Source: Natronosalvus vescus (GTDB lineage: Archaea; Halobacteriota; Halobacteria; Halobacteriales; Natrialbaceae). From it: a DNA stretch of 64,000 bases. Where the stretch lies: contig NZ_CP099546.1 in the NCBI RefSeq assembly GCF_023973145.1, positions 2,790,001 to 2,854,000 on the forward strand, given 5' to 3'. This document shows, in pieces, positions 55,162 to 63,393 of this stretch. Made by a program: the position numbers and the translations under genes. Numbering within the stretch: position 1 is the stretch's first letter; the number at the start of each line of letters is the position of its first letter. A model generated the notes under the pieces. The model searched no databases and was not told the origin of the DNA. It saw only the letters and a program-made list of their open reading frames with translations.

Positions 55162-55194
55162 GCTTCTATAACCTGTTTCGCAATCAAACCGACA

Positions 55195-56235
55195 TTACTC
55201 ATGGAACTGCACCTCTCGATTCTCGTTCGCCTGCATATCGAACAACATCGCGAACATCAGGAACATACTCCCAGTCGTGAACAACAGCCCGCTGAGCGCA
55301 ATCCGCACGAACAACGGGTTCTCGAGCCGTTTCCACGAATATAACGACCATCCCACCCCGAGCGTCCCAAGCGACGCCGCAACCGCTCCGAACAGGTAAA
55401 ACAGGGCGAGCGGATGGAAATCCAGAACCAGATACCTGGTTTTCAGCCGCCACAGGAAGTTTCGCAGTAACATCCCCGAGACCTTCCGAATATAGGTTGG
55501 GTACTCGATATTCGACTCCTCGTCTCCGTAGTTGGCGGGCATTGCGACATCTGCCACGCGCATCCCTTTGGCGTTCAACTTCACGAGCAGATCGTTGCAG
55601 TAGCCGTAGTACTCGTACAGGCCATCGATGCCGACGTTCTCGAGGGCGTGATTCGAAATCGCCGTATAGCCGTTCTGTGGATCCATCATCTTCCAGTAGC
55701 CGGAGGCGATTTTGGTGAGGAACGTGAGGATCGAATTTCCGAAAAATCGCCAGGGAGACATCCCACGACGGTACTCCCTGTAGAGCAGTCGATTCCCCTT
55801 CGCGTAATCTGCCTCACCCTCCACGATCGGATCGAGAAACCGTGGGAGGAGCTCCGGATCCATCTGCCCGTCGCCGCCCATCACTGCTGTGATGTCTATG
55901 TCGTCAGCAAGCGCTCGAGTGTACCCCGTCTTGATCGCGCCGCCAACGCCTCGGTTCGTCTCGTGCTGGATGGGGACGACCCGTTGATCGAACGCGACAC
56001 CTCCATCCGTGGACGTGGCGGCAAATTCCTGTGAGCGTATCATCTGTCGAGTGCTGTTAGCCTGTCGTGCAAAGTGCTGAATCTCGTTCCAGGTTCCATC
56101 AGTCGAAGCGTCGTCGATGACGTAGACGCGGTCGACGTACTCCGGCATCGTCCTGATAACGTCCCCAACAAATCCTTCCTCGTTGTAGGCGGGGACGACG
56201 ACGCCGATGGTGTGATCTCTATACACCTGCTTCAC
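55195..56235 (-). CDS. Membrane-bound glycosyltransferase family 2
   Basis: 346 residues from a GTG at 56235. The open frame continues upstream, but only as the complement of another reading. The GT-A domain has IGVVVPAYNEEGFVGDVIRT, YVIDDASTDGTW (the Asp-Asp metal region), MGGDGQMDPELLPRFLDP (DxD) and NRLLYREYRRGMSPWRFFGN. Two C-terminal transmembrane helices (about residues 275-300 and 310-335) follow. This is the architecture of polyprenyl- or dolichyl-phosphate sugar synthases such as haloarchaeal Agl enzymes. The start overlaps the end of the dehydrogenase gene by 17 bp, so it belongs to that operon as its last gene. Confidence 0.88.
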   Translation of the reverse strand: MKQVYRDHTIGVVVPAYNEEGFVGDVIRTMPEYVDRVYVIDDASTDGTWNEIQHFARQANSTRQMIRSQEFAATSTDGGVAFDQRVVPIQHETNRGVGGAIKTGYTRALADDIDITAVMGGDGQMDPELLPRFLDPIVEGEADYAKGNRLLYREYRRGMSPWRFFGNSILTFLTKIASGYWKMMDPQNGYTAISNHALENVGIDGLYEYYGYCNDLLVKLNAKGMRVADVAMPANYGDEESNIEYPTYIRKVSGMLLRNFLWRLKTRYLVLDFHPLALFYLFGAVAASLGTLGVGWSLYSWKRLENPLFVRIALSGLLFTTGSMFLMFAMLFDMQANENREVQFHE

Positions 56236-57622
56236 CCCCAATCGTGTATACTCGGTGGTTACTGTACTCGAGCGTCTGCTGCTCGAGCGCGTCTCGACCA
56301 TCGATGATGCAGAGACCACTCTCGGCATCTCGAGCGTCGACGTCCTCCCATCGGATCTCCTCGAACTCCTCGTGGGGCGTGACGAGGACAACTCCGTCGA
56401 ACGACCGCTCGTACACCTCCTCGAGCGCGAGCGGTTCGAGATCGAACGCCTCAAACGACTCGAGCATTGGATCGACGCCGTACACGGAGGCTCCCTCGGC
56501 AGTCAACCGCTCGGCGATGGCGAGCGAGGGGGAGGCACGGATCTCCTCGACGCCGGGTCGATAGGTCAACCCAAGAACCAGTACCGATGCGTCTGATAGC
56601 TCCGTCCCCGTCGCAGCGAGTCCGTCGCGAAGTTTCTCGACGGTGTAGCCTGGCATCGAGTCGTTCACGGCTCGAGCCGTCTCCAGAAGCGGTGCGTCCG
56701 TCTCGAACGGATCGATCAAGAAGTACGGATAGAACGGGATACAGTGGCCACCAACACCTGGGCCGGGGTCGTGAATGTCACAGTACGGCTGGGTATTGGC
56801 GACGTCGATCGCCTCTCGGACGTCGATGTCGAGTTCGTCGGTGAACGTCGCCAGCTCGTTGGCCAGCGCGATGTTCACGTCGCGGTAAACTCCTTCGAAG
56901 ACTTTCACCGCCTCGGCCGTCGTCGCGTCAGCGACGGGAATAACTCCTCGGTCGTTGATCTCCCCGTAAATAGCAGCGGCGAGACGGGTGCTTTCCTCGT
57001 CTACTCCGCCGACGACTTTGGGATACGCACCGCGGATGTCTTCGAGCGCTCGACCGCTCGAGGTTCGTTCCGGACAGAACGCGACGCCGAATTCCTCGGG
57101 TGATAGCCCCGACGTCGCCTCGAGTTTTGGGAGGACGCGATCGATCGTCGTCCGGGGCGGAACCGTACACTCCACGACGACGAAATCGCCCGGTTCGAGG
57201 CCACGACCGATGTCGTCGACGACCGCATCGAGGATCGCCAGGTCGGGCTCGTTGCGATCGGTGATCGGCGTCGGAACGATAATAACGTGAACCTCGCCTG
57301 CGGTTGCCGCGTCTCGAGGGTCAGTCGTCGCAGCCAACGCGCCCTCGGAGACGGTTTCATCGACGAGACTGGCAAGACCTGGTTCTCGCTTCACGTGGCA
57401 CGTGCCATCGTTGACGGCGTCGACGACGCCATCGTCGATGTCGGCACCGAGGACGTTGCCGGTCACGTCAGCAAAGATGGCCGCGAGGGGCAGTCCCATC
57501 TTTCCGAGCCCATAGACCGAGACGGGAATGTCGCCGTTCACGAAGGCGGCTTGCACTTCCGCGTCCGACAGAGCGGTGTCGTAAACCCCGCCGGCAACCT
57601 GTGCGGAGCCGGATTCAGTCAT
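56219..57622 (-). CDS. Nucleotide-sugar dehydrogenase (WbpA/UDP-HexNAc dehydrogenase-like)
   Basis: 467 residues. The NAD-binding site VSVYGLGKMGLPLAAIFAD (about 34-52) comes first, followed by VHVIIVPTPITDR, VVVECTVPPRTT and AFCPERTSSGRALEDI. The catalytic Cys is in GPGVGGHCIPFYPY (about residue 292), and VLVLGLTYRPGVEEIRASP marks the C-terminal domain. It oxidises C6 of a UDP-sugar to the uronic acid with two NAD. With the three biosynthetic genes before it, the substrate is probably UDP-GlcNAc. Its ATG overlaps the end of the oxidoreductase gene by 8 bp. Confidence 0.9.
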   Translation of the reverse strand: MTESGSAQVAGGVYDTALSDAEVQAAFVNGDIPVSVYGLGKMGLPLAAIFADVTGNVLGADIDDGVVDAVNDGTCHVKREPGLASLVDETVSEGALAATTDPRDAATAGEVHVIIVPTPITDRNEPDLAILDAVVDDIGRGLEPGDFVVVECTVPPRTTIDRVLPKLEATSGLSPEEFGVAFCPERTSSGRALEDIRGAYPKVVGGVDEESTRLAAAIYGEINDRGVIPVADATTAEAVKVFEGVYRDVNIALANELATFTDELDIDVREAIDVANTQPYCDIHDPGPGVGGHCIPFYPYFLIDPFETDAPLLETARAVNDSMPGYTVEKLRDGLAATGTELSDASVLVLGLTYRPGVEEIRASPSLAIAERLTAEGASVYGVDPMLESFEAFDLEPLALEEVYERSFDGVVLVTPHEEFEEIRWEDVDARDAESGLCIIDGRDALEQQTLEYSNHRVYTIGGEAGV

Positions 57623-58625
57623 GGTACACCTCCAACGACTGCGTCTGATATCGTCCTTGCCTGTCGATCTGGGTAGCGATCTTCAGCGCTGTCAGTCCGT
57701 CATCGAGCGTCACGTCTGGAGTGGTTCCCGTCGCGACCGTCTCGAGGAACGATTCGAGTTCGTTCCGGAGTGGCTCTTCGTTGGGGACTCGTGGGTGTTC
57801 GACGATGCTCTCGTGTGTGTACCGAACGTCGCCGTTTTGATGCACGTACTCCGGCACCGACTGACGGTGGATCTGAATCGATTGATCGAGGTAATCGAGT
57901 TCGATGAGACAGCTTTCTGCGGTGATCTGAAGTCGTCGAACTTTTCGCTGGGTCAACCGACTTGCCGTCAACGAGGCGATCGCTCCGGAGTCGAATTTCA
58001 AGAGCGCGCTCGCGTGCTTGTTGTCCGCGACACCGGCGCTTCCGACAGTAGTTGGTGACTCCCCGAGTAACGAGCAGACGACGTCGATGTCGTGGATCAT
58101 CAGATCGAGGACGGCGTTATCAGCAATCTCCCGTTTGGGTGGGGGGCCGAGCCGTTCGGCTTTCACGCCGATAATGGAAAGATCCGGGACAATCTCTGAG
58201 AGTGCTTGCACAGCGGGATTGAACCGTTCGATGTGCCCAACCTGCACCGGCACGCCCGACCTGCGTACCGCCGATTTGAGCCGTTTTCCATCCTCGAGGT
58301 TGTCAACGACTGGCTTCTCGACGAGGACTGCCACGTTGGCGTCGAGACAGGTCGTCACCGTGTTGTAGTGGAACGGCGTGGGGACGGCTACGGAGACCGC
58401 ATCGACCTGCTCGAGCAACGATCTGAGATCGGTGGCGGCCACATCGTATCTGTCCGCGACCTCTCGTGCATGCTCGACGTCGACGTCGTAGACGCCCACG
58501 AGGTTGGCCGTCGGCAGGTTGTCGTACACGCGTGCGTGGTGTTCCCCCATCGTGCCGACACCGACGACGCCGACGTCAACGGGGTACTGAGCAGCGTTTT
58601 CGTCGGTTCTCGTATCATCTTGCAT
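57615..58625 (-). CDS. Gfo/Idh/MocA-family oxidoreductase (WbpB-like)
   Basis: 336 residues. Rossmann motif GVVGVGTMGEHHARVY (about 20-35). VSVAVPTPFHYNTVTTCL and VLVEKPVVDN (the conserved Glu-Lys-Pro, about residue 95) precede QVGHIERFNPAVQAL and LMIHDIDVVCSLLG (conserved Asp/His). In the Wbp pathway this enzyme oxidises the 3-OH of UDP-GlcNAcA to a keto group for the aminotransferase. Overlaps with both neighbours (8 bp and 11 bp) make it part of one operon. Confidence 0.88.
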   Translation of the reverse strand: MQDDTRTDENAAQYPVDVGVVGVGTMGEHHARVYDNLPTANLVGVYDVDVEHAREVADRYDVAATDLRSLLEQVDAVSVAVPTPFHYNTVTTCLDANVAVLVEKPVVDNLEDGKRLKSAVRRSGVPVQVGHIERFNPAVQALSEIVPDLSIIGVKAERLGPPPKREIADNAVLDLMIHDIDVVCSLLGESPTTVGSAGVADNKHASALLKFDSGAIASLTASRLTQRKVRRLQITAESCLIELDYLDQSIQIHRQSVPEYVHQNGDVRYTHESIVEHPRVPNEEPLRNELESFLETVATGTTPDVTLDDGLTALKIATQIDRQGRYQTQSLEVYHD

Positions 58626-59697
58626 AGTTGGTCGTCACCTCCGTGATGTGGTCGATATCAGCCGCAGAAACGCCAGGGTGAACGGGAAGGGAGAGTACTT
58701 CACTGGCTGCTCGGTCGGCGACGGGAACGGTCGCATCGACACCGTCGTACGCCGGTTGGTTCGGGATACACGCTGGATAGTACACCGCTGAGTCGATCCC
58801 CTGTTCTGCAAGTTGATCCTGGAACGCGTCTCGGTCTCGAGTGCGAACGGTGTACTGGTGATAGGCGTGACGAACGTGGTCTGGTTCGACCGGCACCTCG
58901 AGTTCGCTGTCGTCAATCGATGCCGTCAACTGAGCGGCGTTTTCCCGGCGACGGTCGACGAAGTCCGGGAGTCGCTCGAGTTGCGAGCGACCGATAGCCG
59001 CCGCGAGGCTCGTCATTCGGAAGTTGTGCCCGACTGCGTCGTGTGCGTACGTACTCGCCCCTTCGGCACGGCCGTGATTGATGAACTGTCGAACTCCAGT
59101 GGCGACGTCGTCTCGATCGGTCACCACCATTCCACCTTCTCCCGTGGTCATGTTCTTCGTTGGGTAGAACGAGAAACAGGCGGCATCTCCGAACGAGCCG
59201 ACGGGTTTCCCCCTGTAGCTTGCCCCGTGGGCTTGCGCAGCGTCCTCGATGAGCGGGACGTCGAGTTCCGATGCGAGGTCGAGAAACGCGTCCATCTCCG
59301 CGGGCAACCCATACAGGTGAACGACGAGAATCGCGTCGATTGGATCGTCTGCTACTCGCCGTCGTGTCGCCTCCGGATCCAGATTGTAGGTGATCGGATC
59401 GATATCGGCAAACACGGGGTCGGCTCCGGCGAGCCTGACCGCGTTTGCCGTCGCCACGAACGAAAACGGCGTGGTGAGAACGCGATCACCGTCCCCGAGA
59501 TCGAGTGCTTCGATCGTTGCGTGAAGGGCGGTCGTCCCGTTCGAGGTTGCAACAGCATAGTCGGTCTCACAGTAGTGGGCGAACTCGCGTTCGAATTCGC
59601 GAACCTCCGGCCCATCTGCAAGCATTCCGCTTTCGATAACGGTCGAGACGCGATCGAGTTCCGTCTCGTCCAGTTGTGGTTTAGCAATAGGTATCAT
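58615..59697 (-). CDS. DegT/DnrJ/EryC1/StrS aminotransferase (WbpE-like)
   Basis: 360 residues. PLP-dependent sugar aminotransferase. SNGTTALHATIEALDLGDGD at residues about 53-72 is the cofactor phosphate loop, DAAQAHGASYRGKPVGSFGD the central region, and FSFYPTKNMTTGEGG carries the PLP Lys (about residue 180). GHNFRMTSLAAAIGRSQLERL follows, typical of the family. It would aminate the 3-keto UDP-sugar made by the oxidoreductase, with glutamate as donor. The ATG overlaps the TGA region of the acetyltransferase gene by 4 bp. Confidence 0.92.
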   Translation of the reverse strand: MIPIAKPQLDETELDRVSTVIESGMLADGPEVREFEREFAHYCETDYAVATSNGTTALHATIEALDLGDGDRVLTTPFSFVATANAVRLAGADPVFADIDPITYNLDPEATRRRVADDPIDAILVVHLYGLPAEMDAFLDLASELDVPLIEDAAQAHGASYRGKPVGSFGDAACFSFYPTKNMTTGEGGMVVTDRDDVATGVRQFINHGRAEGASTYAHDAVGHNFRMTSLAAAIGRSQLERLPDFVDRRRENAAQLTASIDDSELEVPVEPDHVRHAYHQYTVRTRDRDAFQDQLAEQGIDSAVYYPACIPNQPAYDGVDATVPVADRAASEVLSLPVHPGVSAADIDHITEVTTNYAR

Positions 59698-60245
59698 TCA
59701 AATCGGTTCCCTCCATCGAGCGCGACGGGAAGTGGTTCGTGTCTCGCCGGAACGCCAACTGCGAGCGTTTGCTCTGGGACATCCTCGGTAACGACGGCCC
59801 CAGCAGCGACAAATGACTGCTCGCCGATTGACACGCCGGGGAGGACGGTCGCGTTTGCCCCGACCGAGACGTGATCGTTCAGCCGTGGGCCTTCGAGGTC
59901 GACCTCCTGTCGAAGCGGGACTGGATCGTTCGTCATGACCGCGTGGGGGCCGATAAAAACGTTATTCCCGATGGTGGTTCTCGAGGGGACGTACGTTCCG
60001 GTTTGCAGGCTAACGTTCGAGCCGATGGTCGTGTGCCCATCGACGACGCTGTTCGTCCCGATCAGTACGTCGTCGCCGATCTCCGTGTGTTCGCGTACGA
60101 GTGCGAAGTGTCCCGTGGTGAATCGGTCGCCGATGGTGACGTCGTCGTAAATGATTGTCCCCTGTCTAATCGTTGCATTATCACCAACTACTGGTGGCTG
60201 TGCCCCATCATCGTAGCTATATCCAAGTGTTACCCCCGCGCTCAT
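59694..60245 (-). CDS. Left-handed beta-helix acetyltransferase (WbpD-like)
   Basis: 183 residues from the ATG at 60245. Fourteen further codons are open upstream but lack protein character. It is made of hexapeptide repeats, for example VVGDNATIRQGTIIYDDVTIG and VSVGANATVLPGVSIGEQSFV. It has the loop HAVMTNDPVP and the tail GVPARHEP typical of WbpD-type N-acetyltransferases. It would acetylate the 3-amino group of the UDP-sugar using acetyl-CoA. First gene of a five-gene operon with overlapping ends. Confidence 0.88.
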   Translation of the reverse strand: MSAGVTLGYSYDDGAQPPVVGDNATIRQGTIIYDDVTIGDRFTTGHFALVREHTEIGDDVLIGTNSVVDGHTTIGSNVSLQTGTYVPSRTTIGNNVFIGPHAVMTNDPVPLRQEVDLEGPRLNDHVSVGANATVLPGVSIGEQSFVAAGAVVTEDVPEQTLAVGVPARHEPLPVALDGGNRFE

Positions 60246-60430
60246 CTTTTGGCATGAAAGATACATCCCGGTATAAGCGAAAACCATAGTTACAGCACCT
60301 TTCGTTGGTTAATCGGCAACGGTTAGCTCGTCGGACGCCACGCTCAGGGACAATAGTGCTTTACTACCCGACCCCGCTGACGTCTTTCTACCATATCCAC
60401 GACACGCCGAGCACTGATTCTGGAACCGGC

Positions 60431-61039
60431 CTACGAAAACATACGCTCGATCGATTTCTCGATCACAGACCCGAGTTGACGGAGTCCACGGTAGAGCTCT
60501 CGACCGATCGGCATTCCATCGTAGATCCACAGGAGAAATCCGGCGATAAACAACCCGACGACACCCTGCATGTACAGCGATTGATCCAGCTCGATCAGTG
60601 CCTGGAGGTATTCTTCGTTTGCAGTGATGAACCCACCTGTAAACCCCTGTCCACTGCCGCCCTCAACCGGACGCACTGGCCATAATACTCGATTGATGGG
60701 GAACCGACCATCCCGGATGTATATCGGGAGAATATCCGCGGGGAGATGCAACAGATACCCGATTCCGAACGCCCATCCGACGCGCGTTCGGTCGCGTCGC
60801 CGTGCATACCAGCTAACAGCGCTGGTCAACGGAACGGCGAAGAATATCGAGTGACCCAGCGCATACCCACTGGGGAAGATTCCGTACTCCCACGCAAGTG
60901 GCTTGTCGATCAGATCCGGTAACACGGAGGCAAACACGACGACGACAGCCTCGCCAGTAGTCGGAGACTCCCGATAGACTACGTGAGTAAATACTGAATA
61001 CCCGATGTATCCGACCACAGCATGCTCCCAGGGCATCAT
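60431..61039 (-). CDS. YdjM/DUF457-like membrane-bound hydrolase
   Basis: 202 residues. The N-terminus MMPWEHAVVGYIGYSVFTHVVY with HA and the following FASVLPDLIDKPLAW (Pro-Asp-Leu-x-Asp) and GHSIFFAVPL (Gly-His-Ser) make the metal-ligand pattern of the LexA-binding, membrane-bound metal-dependent hydrolase family. A later His-x-x-x-Asp occurs in LLHLPADILPIYI. About four transmembrane segments are present. Substrate unknown. Located between the sugar operon and the aldo/keto reductase, on the same strand as the operon. Confidence 0.82.
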   Translation of the reverse strand: MMPWEHAVVGYIGYSVFTHVVYRESPTTGEAVVVVFASVLPDLIDKPLAWEYGIFPSGYALGHSIFFAVPLTSAVSWYARRRDRTRVGWAFGIGYLLHLPADILPIYIRDGRFPINRVLWPVRPVEGGSGQGFTGGFITANEEYLQALIELDQSLYMQGVVGLFIAGFLLWIYDGMPIGRELYRGLRQLGSVIEKSIERMFS

Positions 61040-61166
61040 GTGAGTGAGGTACTCATCGTGACGACTGTCGCGCTCAAATAGCCCGTACCAATCTATACGA
61101 GATCCTGACGTTCACCCTGGGTTGCCAGGGCCCCTGCTTGATTTGGATGGTTCTCGTACAGCCAGT

Positions 61167-61979
61167 ATGGAGTACGTCACCGTTCGTGACGAAGCAGTAC
61201 CCGCTATCGGGCTTGGCACATACCGACTCGACGGAGACGAGTGCTTCGAGACGGTTCAGACCGCCCTCGAGATAGGCTATCGCCATATCGATACCGCAGA
61301 GATGTACGACAATCAGTCCGAAATCGGTGACGCAATCGCCACAACGCCGATCCCGAGAGACGACCTCTTCGTGACGACGAAAGTGTGGAAGACGAATCTG
61401 GAACACGATGCGGTTCACCGCTCGGTGGCAGCGTCACTCGAGGCACTCGGTTTCGAGTACCTGGATCTCCTGTTAATCCACTGGCCGACCGACGACGTCC
61501 CCGTCGAAGAAACGCTGGGTGCGATGAATCAGTTGCAAGCGGACGGTCGAGTTCGCCACATCGGCGTGAGCAACTTTTCACAGTCTCAGCTCGAGGAGGC
61601 GATAGCGGCTTCCGAAACGCCGATCGTCACGAATCAGGTGAAGTACCACCCGTACGTTGATCGGGACGACCTCCTCACATTCTGTCGTGAACACGGTGTG
61701 ATGCTGACAGCCTACAGCCCGCTTGCCGAAGGGCGGGTAGCCTCCGACGGTACTCTCCGCACAATTGGGGATCGGTATGGGAAATCGCCGACACAGGTCG
61801 CGTTACGATGGCTCACCCAGCAGGAGGATGTGATAGCTATTCCGAAAGCCTCGGGTATCGAGCATCTACAGTCCAACATCCAGGTGTTCGATTTCGAACT
61901 GACCCCTGAGGAAATGGATCGGATTTTCGCCCATCGTGGGGGTTTGCTCTATCAGGTGCGGAACACGCTTGGACTATAG
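61167..61979 (+). CDS. Aldo/keto reductase
   Basis: 270 residues. The family signatures are GYRHIDTAEMYDNQSEIGDAI (Asp and the catalytic Tyr), FVTTKVWK (Lys), YLDLLLIHWP (His) and HIGVSNFSQSQLEEAI. The NADPH-phosphate site IAIPKASGIEHLQSNIQVFDF is at the C-terminus. It reduces aldehydes or ketones of unknown identity. The ATG at 61167 begins the conserved strand. An in-frame start 15 codons earlier is weak. It precedes the nucleotidylyltransferase gene in the same direction, with 229 bp between. Confidence 0.9.
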   Translation: MEYVTVRDEAVPAIGLGTYRLDGDECFETVQTALEIGYRHIDTAEMYDNQSEIGDAIATTPIPRDDLFVTTKVWKTNLEHDAVHRSVAASLEALGFEYLDLLLIHWPTDDVPVEETLGAMNQLQADGRVRHIGVSNFSQSQLEEAIAASETPIVTNQVKYHPYVDRDDLLTFCREHGVMLTAYSPLAEGRVASDGTLRTIGDRYGKSPTQVALRWLTQQEDVIAIPKASGIEHLQSNIQVFDFELTPEEMDRIFAHRGGLLYQVRNTLGL

Positions 61980-62208
61980 CTGTATAGGGACAGGCTACTC
62001 CATTCCACGATGGTGCCATTGGAGCGAACAGCCTCGGAATACTAACCGGAATGGGAGTGGCTAATTCGCCTGTGGATGCGTTCAGGCGGAACTCAACCGT
62101 TTTGTCGGGGTTAATACGACCCGATGTAAACGATCGACTCAGTAGAGCATAGTTAACCGAAGAGACGGTACGCGGGTTCAAAAGCGGTCGTGGGTGAGTA
62201 TTGGAGCC

Positions 62209-63393
62209 ATGCAGCCGCCTACAGCAATCGTTCTCGCAGCGGGTGAAGGGAGACGGCTTCGCCCACTGACGAAATATCGACCGAAGCCGATGCTTCCGGT
62301 CGCGACCAAGCCAATCCTGGAGCGCGTGTTCGATCAGTTGATCGGCGTCGGGATCACCGACATCGTCGTCGTCGTTGGATACAGACGTAACCGCGTCCAA
62401 TCGTACTTCGGATCCACGTACGGAGAGGCGTCGTTGACCTACGTCACACAGGAAAAGCAACTCGGGACGGGACACGCACTCGCTGTCGCCGAATCGGAAG
62501 TAGATGGAACGGTTCTCGTATTGAACGGTGATCAGATTGCCGACGAGACGTTGCTCCATGACGTCATTTCGGCACACGACGCATCGGCGACCGCGACGCT
62601 CGGGCTCTTGCGAAAATCGTCGATCGACGAGTACGGTGGTGTGATCCTCGAGGATGGTGTCGTCAGCGATATCGTCGAAGACCCACAAGACGATCGTGAG
62701 TATCTGTTGAACGCGGGCGTGTACGCGTTTGAACCGGACGTGTTCGACATGTTGTACAACGGCGCGCCACGAATTGGAGAACGGTTGCTGATCGACGCGA
62801 TCATGGAACTGTCCGGCGCCGGGCACGAAATTCGAGGCGTCGTTTCCGACGGGTTCTGGGTCGACGCGACGTATCCGTGGGATCTCCTCGAGGTCTCGTT
62901 CGAACTCTTCGACGGAGGACTCGTCGACGGCGGGCACGCTATCGATGCGAGTACCGAACCGAATATTCACGAGACGGCTGTGTTGCGAGAGCCGGTAATT
63001 GTCGACGGCGATTGTGAGATTGGCCCTGGCGCAGTCGTCGGGCCGTACGCCTGTATAGGGGAGAACACGATCATCGAATCGAACGCGGTCGTAAAGCGAA
63101 GCGTTCTCGATTCGGATACCAGAGTGAACGCCAACGCGACCGTAATCGATTGTGTCACTGGCGTCGGTGTACAAATCGGTGCTGGGTCATCCATTCCTGG
63201 TGGGCCTGGAGACGTTCGAGTCGGGAACCGAGTCTTTGAGGACGAACCGCTCGGAGCACTCCTCGCGGATCGCGTCTGTGATCGCGGTGGTGTTCACTAT
63301 CTCTCTGGATCGATCGTTGGGCCTGAGTCCGTCATCTATACTGGTTCAGTCGTTCGCGGAACGATTGCGGAAGGAACGGAGGTACAATACTGA
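62209..63393 (+). CDS. glmU: Bifunctional sugar-1-phosphate nucleotidylyltransferase/acetyltransferase (GlmU-like)
   Basis: 394 residues from the ATG at 62209. The N-terminal nucleotidyltransferase has the signature LAAGEGRRLRPLTKYRPKPM and continues with TQEKQLGTGHALAVAE, VLNGDQIAD (metal Asp) and LNAGVYAFEPDVFD. The C-terminal left-handed beta-helix has hexapeptides (GPGAVVGPYACIGENTIIES). It probably makes UDP-GlcNAc or a dTDP/UDP-sugar from the sugar 1-phosphate. Archaeal members of this family often have both activities. Its TGA overlaps the next ATG by one base (TGATG), so it is co-translated with glmS. Confidence 0.85.
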   Translation: MQPPTAIVLAAGEGRRLRPLTKYRPKPMLPVATKPILERVFDQLIGVGITDIVVVVGYRRNRVQSYFGSTYGEASLTYVTQEKQLGTGHALAVAESEVDGTVLVLNGDQIADETLLHDVISAHDASATATLGLLRKSSIDEYGGVILEDGVVSDIVEDPQDDREYLLNAGVYAFEPDVFDMLYNGAPRIGERLLIDAIMELSGAGHEIRGVVSDGFWVDATYPWDLLEVSFELFDGGLVDGGHAIDASTEPNIHETAVLREPVIVDGDCEIGPGAVVGPYACIGENTIIESNAVVKRSVLDSDTRVNANATVIDCVTGVGVQIGAGSSIPGGPGDVRVGNRVFEDEPLGALLADRVCDRGGVHYLSGSIVGPESVIYTGSVVRGTIAEGTEVQY

